From Desulfuromonas sp. AOP6 (lineage in GTDB: Bacteria > Desulfobacterota > Desulfuromonadia > Desulfuromonadales > SZUA-540), in NCBI RefSeq assembly GCF_009731355.2, contig NZ_AP022810.1, positions 2,446,001-2,510,000 on the forward strand: a stretch of DNA of 64,000 nucleotides, read 5' to 3'. Of this stretch, positions 43,839 through 55,657 are shown in pieces. The position numbers were made by a program, and so were the translations under genes. The first letter of the stretch is position 1. Each line of letters opens with the position of its first letter. Below the pieces are notes generated by a model. That model was not told the origin of the DNA. It was given only the letters and a program-made list of their open reading frames with translations, and did no database searches.

Positions 43839-45233
43839 TTACCTTTCCGTTTGGTTTTGGAAAAAATCGGGGGCAAGAAGTGCCGCCGATATCTTTTCCA
43901 TGCGCATCCCTCGCGAACCTTTGATCAGAAGCCTGTCTTCGGGTTGCAGCCATGCCCGCAGCCATCCACACGCCGCCTCAACATTCTCCAGAATGTGCAG
44001 GTGCGCGGCATCAAGCCCACCTTCTCGGGCGCCCGCGGCGACTTTCGCCGCCTTCTCACCCAAAAGCAAAAGATCATCAACCTGTCCGGCCGCCTCACGC
44101 CCGAGCTCTTGATGCAAAAGATCGGTCTCATCCCCCAGCTCGAGCATGTCGCCGAGAACGGCGATCCTGCGACCGTTGCCCTGCAGATCGTTAAGAGCTG
44201 AGAGGGCCGCCCGCATCGAGGCGGGGTTGGCATTGTAACTGTCCTCTATCAACAGAGCGCCATTACCCAAGCTGAACAGCTCCATCCGTCCACGGATGGT
44301 GCGGAAGAGAGACAGTCCTTTGGCGATGATGTCGCCGTCAACCTTCATTGCCACCGCCGCTGCCGCCGCTGCCAGCGCGTTGGCGACATTGTGTCGACCC
44401 GGGACGGACAGGGTGACCGGCCAACGCCCGCTCGGCAGCACCAGATCAAAAACGACTTTATCCCCTTTGGCCGCCACTGCCTCGGCGCGTACATCAGCCT
44501 GCGGATTAAGGCCAAACAGCAGCCGATGGACGCCATTAGCCACCGGCAAGGTAACCACTCTCTCATCATCGGCATTGATTACAGCCGTTGCCTGGGGCTG
44601 CAAAGACTCGAAAAGCTCGCCTTTGGCTCTGGCCACCCCTTCGAGCCCATGCAGGGTTTGCAGATGTGCCGGCCCCACATTAGTGATAATGCCGATTGTC
44701 GGCGCAGCGATCTGCGCCAGCCTGGCAATTTCCCCCCTGGCGCTCATACCCATCTCCAGAACCACCCAGCGATGGGAATCTTCCAGGCGGAACAGTGTCA
44801 GGGGCAGACCGATGAGGTTATTGAAGTTTCCTTCCGTCTTCAGACCGGGTCCTGTTTGTGACAGGATGGCGGCCAGCATCTCTTTAGTGGTCGTTTTGCC
44901 GGCCGTGCCGGTGATCGCCACCAGGGGGCCCTTGTAGTGGGCGCGTACGCCGGCGGCCAGATCGCCGAGAGCCTTGAGGGTATCGTCGACACGGATGATC
45001 GGCACCGGCAAGCCGGCCACGACCTCTTCGCTCAGACAGACAGCCGCGCCGTTCTGAACGGCCTGTCCCAAATAGTCGTGGCCATTGTAGTGCGGACCGA
45101 CCAGGGGCACGAAAAGTTCTCCCGGGCGAATGGTGCGACTGTCCGTGGATACGCCTGTCACCATCTCCTGGGAATGAGGAGGCGTCAGGATTCCCGAAAC
45201 CATGCGGGCTATTTTCTGAACAGGCAGTTCCAT
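43839..45233 (-). CDS. murF: UDP-MurNAc-tripeptide--D-alanyl-D-alanine ligase
   Basis: A 464-aa Mur ligase. [19 protein letters not shown]-loop, [17 protein letters not shown], and [13 protein letters not shown]. Adds D-Ala-D-Ala. ATG at 45233 (MELPVQK) has GAGGAG eight bases upstream; a GTG at 45242 would overlap the murE stop. Confidence 0.95.
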   Translation of the reverse strand: MELPVQKIARMVSGILTPPHSQEMVTGVSTDSRTIRPGELFVPLVGPHYNGHDYLGQAVQNGAAVCLSEEVVAGLPVPIIRVDDTLKALGDLAAGVRAHYKGPLVAITGTAGKTTTKEMLAAILSQTGPGLKTEGNFNNLIGLPLTLFRLEDSHRWVVLEMGMSARGEIARLAQIAAPTIGIITNVGPAHLQTLHGLEGVARAKGELFESLQPQATAVINADDERVVTLPVANGVHRLLFGLNPQADVRAEAVAAKGDKVVFDLVLPSGRWPVTLSVPGRHNVANALAAAAAAVAMKVDGDIIAKGLSLFRTIRGRMELFSLGNGALLIEDSYNANPASMRAALSALNDLQGNGRRIAVLGDMLELGDETDLLHQELGREAAGQVDDLLLLGEKAAKVAAGAREGGLDAAHLHILENVEAACGWLRAWLQPEDRLLIKGSRGMRMEKISAALLAPDFFQNQTER

Positions 45234-45238
45234 GCCGT

Positions 45239-46738
45239 TCACTCCTCGGAGGCCAGTGCTTGACGCAGTTCCTCGCGATCGTCGAAATGGTGTTTTTCGG
45301 TCCCGATAACCTGATAGTCTTCGTGGCCTTTGCCGGCCACCAGGAGAATGTCTCCCTCGCCGAGGGTCGAGACGGCATAACCAATGGCCTGTCTCCGGTT
45401 CTCCAGCACGACAAAGCCCCGTCGCCCGTGCCTGCCATCGGCAAGGCTGATTTCCTGCTGATAGTGCCGCTCAATGCCCGGCCGTATTTCCGCCAGTATG
45501 ACCTGGGGATCTTCCGTGCGCGGGTTGTCGGAGGTCAGCACCACCAGATCGGAAAAGCGGGCGGCGACTTCTCCCATGACCGGACGCTTGCTGCGATCCC
45601 GATCTCCCCCACAACCGAACACAGTGACAAGCCGCCTCGGCTTCAGGTCCTGAAGAGTGGCCAGGACCTTATCCAGGGCATCGCCGGTGTGGGCATAATC
45701 CACGAGGATGAGAGCCCCTCGCTCATTTTCTATACGCTCAAGCCGTCCCGGCACCATGGCCGCCCTGGCAATTCCCTCTGCCACGAGGTGGGCATCCAGC
45801 TTGAGGGCCAGCCCCGCAGCAAACGCACAGAGAATATTCTGCAGGTTGAATTGGCCGACCAGGGACGATCTCAGCTCGATTTCACCTTGAGCCGTGCTGA
45901 TTCTAGCTGTAATGCCGTCAACGCTCAGATGTGCCTCTTTAACCTGTACAGCAGCCTGTTCTGTGCTGCCACAGGTCAGGGCCTCGGGACGTTCTGCCGC
46001 GAGCCGCTTGCCATAAGGATCATCTACGTTGATGATGGCGCACCCGCCACAGGAAGGAAGGAGCCGACGAAAAAATGCCGCTTTGCTGGCATAGTAGCCT
46101 TCCATGTCCCCGTGATAGTCTAGATGCTCAGGAGTCAGGTTGGTAAATATGCCGACGTTAAAATGAGTTCCTTCGACACGGTACTGATCCAGGGCATGGC
46201 TCGAAACCTCCAGAACCAACGCATCGGCGCCCTGAGAGCGAAAATGCGCCAATGTCCTCAGAAAATCGACGGACTCAGGAGTCGTATGGCTGGAGGGATG
46301 CTCGGCATTTCCATAACGGTAATTGACAGTACCAAAGACTGCCGGTTTTTTGCCGGCAGCCTGTAAAATAGCCTCCACCAGATAGGTTACCGTGGTCTTC
46401 CCATTGGTGCCGGTCACGCCGACCACAGGAATATCGGCGGTTGGATCGCCATAAAAAGCATGGGCTGCCAGGGCCATTGCCTGTCGGGCATTTTCAACCT
46501 GGACAAGTGTCAATCCCTCGGGAAGAGTCAGCGGCTTCTCGGCAAAGATAGCCACAGCTCCACGAGCTATGGCGTCCTCGACAAAGAGATGGCCGTCAGA
46601 TTTGATCCCCGGCAGAGCGAAGAAGGCCCCACCCTCGGTCACCTGGCGGGAGTCGTAGAACAACCCGGCGATTTCCTGGGTTTGGGACCCCGCCACCTTG
46701 CAGGCCGGCATCTTTTTGATCATCTCACAAAGTTTCAT
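45239..46738 (-). CDS. murE: UDP-MurNAc-L-Ala-D-Glu--meso-DAP ligase
   Basis: A 499-aa Mur ligase. VTGTNGKTTVTYLVEAIL P-loop; DSRQVTEGGAFFALPG; and TSDNPRTEDPQVI, where DNPR is the meso-diaminopimelate specificity motif. So the wall is an m-DAP type, as in gram-negatives. Confidence 0.97.
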   Translation of the reverse strand: MKLCEMIKKMPACKVAGSQTQEIAGLFYDSRQVTEGGAFFALPGIKSDGHLFVEDAIARGAVAIFAEKPLTLPEGLTLVQVENARQAMALAAHAFYGDPTADIPVVGVTGTNGKTTVTYLVEAILQAAGKKPAVFGTVNYRYGNAEHPSSHTTPESVDFLRTLAHFRSQGADALVLEVSSHALDQYRVEGTHFNVGIFTNLTPEHLDYHGDMEGYYASKAAFFRRLLPSCGGCAIINVDDPYGKRLAAERPEALTCGSTEQAAVQVKEAHLSVDGITARISTAQGEIELRSSLVGQFNLQNILCAFAAGLALKLDAHLVAEGIARAAMVPGRLERIENERGALILVDYAHTGDALDKVLATLQDLKPRRLVTVFGCGGDRDRSKRPVMGEVAARFSDLVVLTSDNPRTEDPQVILAEIRPGIERHYQQEISLADGRHGRRGFVVLENRRQAIGYAVSTLGEGDILLVAGKGHEDYQVIGTEKHHFDDREELRQALASEE

Positions 46739-46785
46739 ATAATCAGGTTATTCCTTGTCCAGGCTGAGGACGTACTTTCATGCGG

Positions 46786-48753
46786 TCAGGTCGGCGGCGC
46801 CAATCTGACCCAGACCTCCTGTTCATACCGAATAGGCTCCCCCGCTCGCGGCGACTGTTCAACGACCCGGCCACTGCCTCTGAGCTGTATATTCAGTCCG
46901 GTCCTTTCCATGGTTTGGAGAACCTGCCGATAACTCTGTCCCCGGCAGTCCGGCATGCGCACGCCTTCGTTGCCGCTTTCATTCCATGCCACCCGGAGAT
47001 TTTTATTCAGTGGAAAGGCCGAAGTCTCCAGGGAGGGTGGGGTAGACGCAACAATGGTCGGTGCCGTAGCCGGCACTTTCAGGTAATGAAGCGACTTGCC
47101 AGCAATCCGTGAGAAGATCGGTGCCGCTACCAGCCCGCCATAGGCTTGACCCTCCGGTTCATCTACGACGACCAGAATGACCAGTTTGGGATCGTTCACC
47201 GGCACCAGACCGATAAAGGAGGAAACCCGTTTATCCGTTGAATATCCGCCCGTTACGGGATCAACTTTCTGAGCAGTTCCCGTTTTGCCACCAACACGAT
47301 AGCCAGCAACCGCCCCCATCGTCCCCGTGCCACCTTCTTCCGTCACTTGCGCCATCATCTGGCTGACCCGACTGGCTACATCCCCTGAAACAACCTGCCG
47401 AACAACCCGCGGATTGTTTTTTTTCACTACCTGTCCGTTTGTATCCACAACCCTGTCGACAACATAGGGTTTCATCAGATAACCACCATTGGCTATGGCC
47501 GCCGTAGCTGCAGCGAGCTGGATTGGCGTTACGGTCAGACCCTGACCGAAAGAGATCGCCGCCAGGTCGATCTCAAACCAGTCGGATGGCTTGCGGATCA
47601 GTCCTTCTACCTCTCCAGGCAGATCGATGCCGGTTTTGCCACCAAAACCAAAATCCCGGATATAGCGGTAATAATTTTCACGCTCCAGGGCCTTGCCTAT
47701 TTTGGCGGAACCCACATTGGAGCTGTACTTGAGGATCTCACTGACATCCAGTTTCCCGTAGGGCCGGTGGTCGTGAATGACCTTGCCCCCCACAGCCAGC
47801 TTGCCTTTCCCACAATCAATCTTCTGGGAAGCTTTGACTACCCCCTCGTTCAAAGCCGCGGCGACCAGAAACACCTTGAAGGTAGAGCCTGGTTCGAACG
47901 CATCGGTAATCGCCCGATTCCTCCACTGAGCAGGTTTGTAATTGAAAAAGGAATTAGGGTTGTAGTCAGGCTGGCTCGCCATGGCCAGTACACGTCCCGT
48001 TTCAGGATCGAGCACGACAACGGAACCCGACTTGCCCTGCACCGCCGCTATGCCTGCTGCCAACTCTTTTTCAGCAATGTACTGGAGGTTCTTGTCCAGG
48101 GTCAGATAGACATTGTACCCCTGACTTTGTTCCTGCAGAGCCTGAACCCCTGCTCCCATACCACGCCCAAGTGCATCTTTTTCCGTAACCAGATACCCCG
48201 ACTGACCAAGAATCAAGGCATCGTAACGAAGCTCAACTCCCTCCAGTCCCTCAGGGTCGAGACCGGAAAATCCGATAACCTGGGCGCCGATCTCCGCATT
48301 GGGGTAATAACGCCGATGCTCCTTGATGAAATCGACGCAGGCCAGCTTCAGTTCTTTTACTTTCTCACTTTCCTTGGGTGAGACGCGCCTTTTAAGCCAG
48401 ACAAAACTTTTGCCTGAACTCAACTTGGCCTTAAGGGCGGCGACCGGCAGCGACAGGGCTCTGGCCAAAGCCTGGGCTTCCCCGTTTAAATCGGTCACCT
48501 TTCGCGCATCGGCATAGATGGAATCGACCTCTACGCTCAGCGCCATTTCCTCGCCATTGGCATCGAAGATAGCTCCGCGTTTGGGCGCCAGAGAGATGAC
48601 CTTCTGATGCTGCCTTTCGGCTCTTTTGCGCCATTCCTCCTGATTTAAAACCTGGATACTGAAGGCACGGACGGAAATCAGGACAAAGGCCAGCAGAAAA
48701 CACAGGCCAATAAACCGAATTCTATAACGTCCCCATTTCTCCTGTTTATCCAA
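46786..48753 (-). CDS. ftsI: Septal peptidoglycan transpeptidase FtsI (PBP3, with PASTA)
   Basis: A 655-aa class B PBP. N-terminal span IRFIGLCFLLAFVLISVRAFS; dimerisation domain; catalytic SxxK in EPGSTFKVFL, SxN in YSSNVG, KTG in GGKTGTAQK. One C-terminal PASTA domain (MPDCRGQSYRQVLQ...VWVRLAPP). The start is TTG at 48753 with GGGAG upstream. Partner of FtsW. Confidence 0.95.
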   Translation of the reverse strand: MDKQEKWGRYRIRFIGLCFLLAFVLISVRAFSIQVLNQEEWRKRAERQHQKVISLAPKRGAIFDANGEEMALSVEVDSIYADARKVTDLNGEAQALARALSLPVAALKAKLSSGKSFVWLKRRVSPKESEKVKELKLACVDFIKEHRRYYPNAEIGAQVIGFSGLDPEGLEGVELRYDALILGQSGYLVTEKDALGRGMGAGVQALQEQSQGYNVYLTLDKNLQYIAEKELAAGIAAVQGKSGSVVVLDPETGRVLAMASQPDYNPNSFFNYKPAQWRNRAITDAFEPGSTFKVFLVAAALNEGVVKASQKIDCGKGKLAVGGKVIHDHRPYGKLDVSEILKYSSNVGSAKIGKALERENYYRYIRDFGFGGKTGIDLPGEVEGLIRKPSDWFEIDLAAISFGQGLTVTPIQLAAATAAIANGGYLMKPYVVDRVVDTNGQVVKKNNPRVVRQVVSGDVASRVSQMMAQVTEEGGTGTMGAVAGYRVGGKTGTAQKVDPVTGGYSTDKRVSSFIGLVPVNDPKLVILVVVDEPEGQAYGGLVAAPIFSRIAGKSLHYLKVPATAPTIVASTPPSLETSAFPLNKNLRVAWNESGNEGVRMPDCRGQSYRQVLQTMERTGLNIQLRGSGRVVEQSPRAGEPIRYEQEVWVRLAPPT

Positions 48754-48777
48754 GCTACACTCCCACCCGTGACCACT

Positions 48778-49050
48778 CTAGAGGTGAATGATCGTTGGAG
48801 GATCGTTATCCTGCTGCGGACGCATCAGATCAGTCGCGCTTCCGGCGTAGGCCGAATCAAAAGGCGTATAGGTTGCCCCCTCCCGGTCGGCCTGATAGCA
48901 GGCACCCAGCACGAGCAGACTGACTCCCATACAGAAAAAAAGGCCCACTACCCCGACCAGGTGGCGCGACCTCTTTCTCTTTCTTATGACCAGCAGCTCC
49001 TGCATTTCGTGCCACAGGTCCTGCTTTTCTTTAGGCTCCAACAATTCCAT
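48778..49050 (-). CDS. Unassigned membrane protein inside the dcw cluster
   Basis: A 90-aa protein: soluble N-terminus, then a basic patch RKRKRSRHL followed by a membrane span (GVVGLFFCMGVSLLVLGAC; residues about 33-51) and a 40-residue extracytoplasmic tail. It fits tightly between ftsL (21-nt gap) and ftsI (24-nt gap) with its own SD (GAGGGA), so it is likely translated. A lipoprotein reading at LVLGAC is possible but the N-terminus is long. It may be a divisome accessory, by position only. Confidence 0.7.
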   Translation of the reverse strand: MELLEPKEKQDLWHEMQELLVIRKRKRSRHLVGVVGLFFCMGVSLLVLGACYQADREGATYTPFDSAYAGSATDLMRPQQDNDPPTIIHL

Positions 49051-49071
49051 AACAACAATCCCTCAATAGAT

Positions 49072-49389
49072 CTACCTTACCGTGATGACCTGTTGCGGAG
49101 TAGGAAACCTCAGGCCAAGCTCATTGACGGCCACTCTTTCGATACGGGCCGGCGTACGCAGGCTGGCAGCTTCCAGACGCAGATTCTTGTTCTCCTGGTG
49201 CATTTCACGCAATCGCTCCTGCTGGCTGGAAATCTGGTATTCAAGGTTGATCACCTGAATACGGGTCCAGACAAAAAAGAGAGAGAGAGCCAGCATCAGA
49301 CCAATAAAAACCATGACGGACATCAGGCCCGGTTTTTTCAGGGTCAACCCGCCAAACCGGGGAAATGCTCTCAAAATAAGTTCAGACAT
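49072..49389 (-). CDS. ftsL: Cell division protein FtsL
   Basis: A 105-aa bitopic protein: membrane span (VMVFIGLMLALSLFFVW), then a coiled coil (EYQISSQQERLREMHQENKNLRL). FtsL pairs with FtsB. Position after rsmH supports the call although sequence is poorly conserved. Confidence 0.8.
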   Translation of the reverse strand: MSELILRAFPRFGGLTLKKPGLMSVMVFIGLMLALSLFFVWTRIQVINLEYQISSQQERLREMHQENKNLRLEAASLRTPARIERVAVNELGLRFPTPQQVITVR

Positions 49390-49413
49390 GATTTCTCCTT
49401 TGCCCTTTAACCA

Positions 49414-50361
49414 TCAGTCCAGACGCCGGGCGGCGCGAAGAACCGCACTGCGTGCTCGGGGATTATCGGCGACCTCTTCTTCACCGGCGCGAACGGCCTT
49501 CCGGGTCAGGATTTCGAGTCTCGCCTCATGCCCGCAGCTGCAATAAGGAAGCTGGGGCGGGCAGATGCAACGTTGTGCCTGTCGTTGAAAAAACTGTTTC
49601 ACGATGCGGTCTTCCAGCGAGTGAAAGCTGATGACCACCATCCGCCCCCCCGTCTTCAGAAGTTCCAATCCCCGGCTGATGCCTTGGGCCACATGATCGA
49701 GTTCGCCGTTGACATGGATTCTCAACGCCTGAAAAACCCGCGTGGCCGGGTGAATCCTGGCAGGCTTGTGCCCACCAGGAACCGTGTCACGAACCAGATC
49801 AGCCAGCTGTTCCGTAGTCAGGAGTGGTTTGTCGGGCCGCAGGGCCACAATACGGCGAGCGATACGTCCAGCCCAGCGTTCTTCCCCGTACTCACGGAAA
49901 ATACGCGTCAACTCCTCTGCACTGGCACTGGCAAGAACATCTGCGGCGGTCTGGCCCGAGGTAGTATCCATCCTCATATCCAGGGGCGCATCAGCGCGAA
50001 AGGAGAAACCTCTTTCCACGGCATCGAGCTGATGAGAGGAAACCCCCAGATCCAGCAGGATGCCATCAACCCGCTCTACACCTAGCGACTGCAGTATCTG
50101 GCTCGCTTCCGAAAAATTACCGTGTCGCAGTACAGCACGGTCGCCAAAGGGGGCCAGAACTTCACCCGCTTTTTTCAGAGCCGCGGGATCGCGATCCAGG
50201 CCGATCAAGCGACCGTCAGGCGCCGACGCCTCCAGAATCAGTCGGGCGTGTCCGCCACCCCCCACAGTGCCATCCAGGTAAATTTCACCTGCCTTTGGCG
50301 CCAGGTAGGCCAACACTTCCTTCGGCATCACCGACAGATGCCTGAACTCGCCGCCGGACAA
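49414..50361 (-). CDS. rsmH: 16S rRNA (cytosine-1402-N4)-methyltransferase
   Basis: A 315-aa RsmH/MraW. Motifs HLSVMPKEVLAYL, YLDGTVGGGGHARLIL, LGVSSHQLD and VVISFHSLEDRIVKQFF. Apparent TTG start at 50361, two bases after the mraZ stop; needed to include the conserved N-terminal HLSV region. Confidence 0.94.
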   Translation of the reverse strand: MSGGEFRHLSVMPKEVLAYLAPKAGEIYLDGTVGGGGHARLILEASAPDGRLIGLDRDPAALKKAGEVLAPFGDRAVLRHGNFSEASQILQSLGVERVDGILLDLGVSSHQLDAVERGFSFRADAPLDMRMDTTSGQTAADVLASASAEELTRIFREYGEERWAGRIARRIVALRPDKPLLTTEQLADLVRDTVPGGHKPARIHPATRVFQALRIHVNGELDHVAQGISRGLELLKTGGRMVVISFHSLEDRIVKQFFQRQAQRCICPPQLPYCSCGHEARLEILTRKAVRAGEEEVADNPRARSAVLRAARRLD

Positions 50362-50363
50362 AC

Positions 50364-50810
50364 CTAAAATCCCAGATCTGACATGAACTGGGGATCCTCC
50401 TGCACAAAGGACACTGCCGTCTGGGTCACTTCGGCGTGCTTATCCTTGCTGTATATTTCAATCCGGTCCGACATGCCCACGACGACAATATCCCTCTCAA
50501 GATTGGCGTGCATTCGCAGCGATTCAGGAATGAGAATCCTGCCCTGCTTGTCGAAAGAACATTCGGTCGCCGGGGCGATAACGAGACGATAGGCAGCGTT
50601 ACGCTGGGGACCGGGAGGGAGCCTCTCCACTTTCTGGCGATTCTCCTCCCACAGGGGCACGGGATAGGCACTGAGCCCGCCATCCCAGTTCTTGGTCACG
50701 ACCAGGCGCTCCTCTCCATGGGCGTCCGCCAGATTTTCGCGAAAACGTGCCGGTATACTGGCTCGCCCTTTGGGGTCGATAGAGTTGTAGAATTCTCCCT
50801 GGAAGCTCAT
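50364..50810 (-). CDS. mraZ: Transcriptional regulator MraZ
   Basis: A 148-aa AbrB-like DNA-binding protein that regulates the dcw operon. It starts SFQGEFYNSIDPKGRASIPARFR and has a second repeat with FDKQGRILIPESLR. First gene of the cluster. Confidence 0.93.
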   Translation of the reverse strand: MSFQGEFYNSIDPKGRASIPARFRENLADAHGEERLVVTKNWDGGLSAYPVPLWEENRQKVERLPPGPQRNAAYRLVIAPATECSFDKQGRILIPESLRMHANLERDIVVVGMSDRIEIYSKDKHAEVTQTAVSFVQEDPQFMSDLGF

Positions 50811-50856
50811 GGCCCTCTTTTGGTCCGATTTGGCACTAAATTACACTTTGTGGGAA

Positions 50857-50885
50857 ACTATATCCGTGGGCCAAACCCTTGTCAA
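50857..50885 (-). promoter_or_regulatory. Sigma-70 promoter upstream of mraZ
   Basis: On the minus strand TTGACA (50885-50880), 17-bp spacer, TATAGT (50862-50857), about 47 nt upstream of the mraZ start. Very good match; probable main promoter of the dcw cluster. Confidence 0.75.
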
Positions 50886-50943
50886 GGAGATATTTCTTTT
50901 CCATTAAGGGTTTAGAATTGGGGGAAGGTCCACATTTGGGCAC

Positions 50944-50966
50944 AAAAAAACCCCCAGGGAAGGGGG
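50944..50966 (-). terminator. Terminator of the CorC-like gene
   Basis: CCCCC (50951-50955), AGGGAA loop, GGGGG (50962-50966), with a 7-A tract (T-run on the minus transcript). It follows the corC-like stop on the same strand. Confidence 0.8.
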
Positions 50967-50998
50967 TAAGGGGTGAAGCTGTCCATGGGGAGACGAGA

Positions 50999-52264
50999 TC
51001 AGGAATCCTTTGGTGACTGGGGCAGCAGCATTTCAATCTCCTCGATACGGCGGTCGACCACCTTGCGCACAGTGAAGAGTACGCCCTCCGACTCACAGGT
51101 TTCCCCTTCCAGAGGTATGGTGCCAAGCGCTATCAGCAGGAAGCCAGCCAGCGTCGTGACATGCTCTTCGGACAGGTTCAAATGGAAGCGCTTGTTGATC
51201 GTTCTCAGCGAGGTGCTGCCATCAACAAGATAGCGCCCCGGGCCAAGTTCCCGCAACATCTCTTCTTCCACATCGTACTCGTCCTGAATCTCGCCGACGA
51301 TCTCTTCAAAAATATCTTCAAGAGTCACAATCCCTTCGACCCCACCATACTCATCCACGACGATAGCCAGGTGCATGCGCTTGCGACGGAAGGACTGCAG
51401 CAACGTCTCGATCCGCTTTGATTCGGGAACAAAATAAGGGGGGCGGGCAATGTCCCGCAGGGAAAAGGTATCGGGTCGCCCCACGAAACTCAGGATGTCT
51501 TTGGAATGGATGATGCCAACAATACTGTCAAGATTTTCGTCGTAGACCGGAAAACGGGAGTGATGGGCTTGCTGCACCTGAACAAGAGCCTCTTCAAAGC
51601 TCGAATGTACTTCGACGCCGACGACCTCGGTACGGGGTATCATCACATCGCGGACCCGCATTTCCGCCAGGTCGAAGATCCCATGCAGCATCTGGTGCTT
51701 CTCCATGTGGACCACGCCAGTCTGTTCGCCAACCGTGATGATAGTGCGGATCTCATCTTCAGAGAGGATCGGTTTCTCCTGCTCACCCGGGATAAGGCGC
51801 GACAGGAAACGAGTGACTCCGGTGATCAGCCAGATTGCCGGCGACAGCAGCTTGATAACGATTCCAATCGGCCTCAGCACAGCGAAGGACATCACCTCTG
51901 ACTGCTTGGCGGCGTAACTCTTGGGCAGCACCTCGGAAAAAATCAACAGCAGGGGTGTCACCAGGAGAATGGTGATCAGCTCTCCCTTTTCTCCATAAAG
52001 CTGGACAAGCAGCCCCGTGGCGAATACAGAGATGGCGATATTCACCAGATTGTTCCCCACCAGGATTCCTCCCAGAAGCTTTTCAGGGCTTTCCAGAAGC
52101 TCCTCCAGGCGCTGGGCCCCACGGCGCTTTTTCTGCACCAGATATTTCAGGCGGAGCTTGTCCAGCGACATCAGGGCCGTTTCCGAGCCGGAGAAAAAAG
52201 CGGAAAGTACAAAGAGGACGGCCAGCAGACTCAGCCGTATCCAGACATCACCAGGTTCAAACAT
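50999..52264 (-). CDS. CorC/HlyC-type membrane protein (DUF21-CBS)
   Basis: A 421-aa protein. Membrane DUF21 part (residues 1-190; FFSGSETALMSLDKLRLKYL), then a CBS pair (MIPRTEVVGVEVHSSFEEAL; HSKDILSFVG) and the C-terminal CorC-HlyC domain (VDEYGGVEGIVTLEDI). A gram-negative magnesium/cobalt efflux-type family; specificity not known. Confidence 0.9.
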   Translation of the reverse strand: MFEPGDVWIRLSLLAVLFVLSAFFSGSETALMSLDKLRLKYLVQKKRRGAQRLEELLESPEKLLGGILVGNNLVNIAISVFATGLLVQLYGEKGELITILLVTPLLLIFSEVLPKSYAAKQSEVMSFAVLRPIGIVIKLLSPAIWLITGVTRFLSRLIPGEQEKPILSEDEIRTIITVGEQTGVVHMEKHQMLHGIFDLAEMRVRDVMIPRTEVVGVEVHSSFEEALVQVQQAHHSRFPVYDENLDSIVGIIHSKDILSFVGRPDTFSLRDIARPPYFVPESKRIETLLQSFRRKRMHLAIVVDEYGGVEGIVTLEDIFEEIVGEIQDEYDVEEEMLRELGPGRYLVDGSTSLRTINKRFHLNLSEEHVTTLAGFLLIALGTIPLEGETCESEGVLFTVRKVVDRRIEEIEMLLPQSPKDS

Positions 52265-52307
52265 CAGAATCTCCCACAGGTTCAGAAATCATAACCATCG
52301 CAAGTGA

Positions 52308-54742
<2,435 letters not shown>

Positions 54743-54781
54743 ATCAGGCGCGACCTGAGTCGGCGTCGTGGCGCAAAGGCG

Positions 54782-55657
54782 CTAATCCTTGCCCAATTCC
54801 GGCAGGCTCAGGCTCTCCCGGTAAACTTCGTCTCCCGGCAAGCCAAAATCCTTGGCTACCCGCTTGACGAGCTGCCGGCGCGTCAACCCGGTTTCCCTGT
54901 GCAGACGCAGCAGGGCTTCCTGCACCGTCTCCGTTGGCTCTTCTTCAATGCTCGGCGCCGGCCCCAACAACACGACAATTTCCCCACGTACCCTGGCCGA
55001 GCTGAAACGTTCGAGAGCCTCAGCCAAGGTTCCGCGAAACAACTCTTCATGCATTTTGGTCAGTTCGCGCGCCACTACGGCCAGCCGCGACTCCCCGCAA
55101 ACCTCGGCCATATCCTTCAGGGTCGCCAACAGACGATGGGGCGCTTCATAGAAGACTAGCGTGCGGCTTTCCTGCTGCAAGGCGGCCAACTGAGCAAGAC
55201 GTGCCTGCTTTTTGGCCGGAAGAAACCCCTCAAAGGTGAAGCGGTCCGTCGGCAGCCCCGAAACGGACAGAGCCGTGATCACGGCCGAGGGGCCGGGGAT
55301 GGGCACCACCTCGATACCAGCCTCCAAGCAGCGACACAGCAACCGGTAGCCGGGATCGGCAATGCCCGGCGTGCCCGCATCGGAGATGAGAGCCACGGAT
55401 CTTCCCTCGAGCAGGGTCGCTAAGAGCTGCTCCCCCTTGCCGGCTTCATTGTGCTGGTGGCAGGACGTCAGTGGCGTACTGATGCCATAATGGGAAAAGA
55501 GTTTGCGGCTGTGGCGGGTATCTTCAGCCGCCACCAGGGATACTTCCTTGAGAATGCGCAACGCTCTTAGCGTAATGTCCTCGAGATTTCCAATGGGCGT
55601 GGACACCAGGTATAAAACCCCGGTTGCACCTACCCCCTCAACGGGTTCGCTCCTCAT
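54782..55657 (-). CDS. rsmI: 16S rRNA (cytidine-1402-2'-O)-methyltransferase
   Basis: A 291-aa tetrapyrrole-methylase-type fold. [45 protein letters not shown] and VFYEAPHRL. Its target base is the same C1402 as RsmH's. Starts 4 nt inside the end of nadE (ATGA). Confidence 0.95.
   Translation of the reverse strand: MRSEPVEGVGATGVLYLVSTPIGNLEDITLRALRILKEVSLVAAEDTRHSRKLFSHYGISTPLTSCHQHNEAGKGEQLLATLLEGRSVALISDAGTPGIADPGYRLLCRCLEAGIEVVPIPGPSAVITALSVSGLPTDRFTFEGFLPAKKQARLAQLAALQQESRTLVFYEAPHRLLATLKDMAEVCGESRLAVVARELTKMHEELFRGTLAEALERFSSARVRGEIVVLLGPAPSIEEEPTETVQEALLRLHRETGLTRRQLVKRVAKDFGLPGDEVYRESLSLPELGKD

Noticed and set aside
50811-50900. MraZ-box repeats (TGGGN5) before mraZ
   Set aside because: TGGG words occur but not with the regular 10-nt spacing, so not called.
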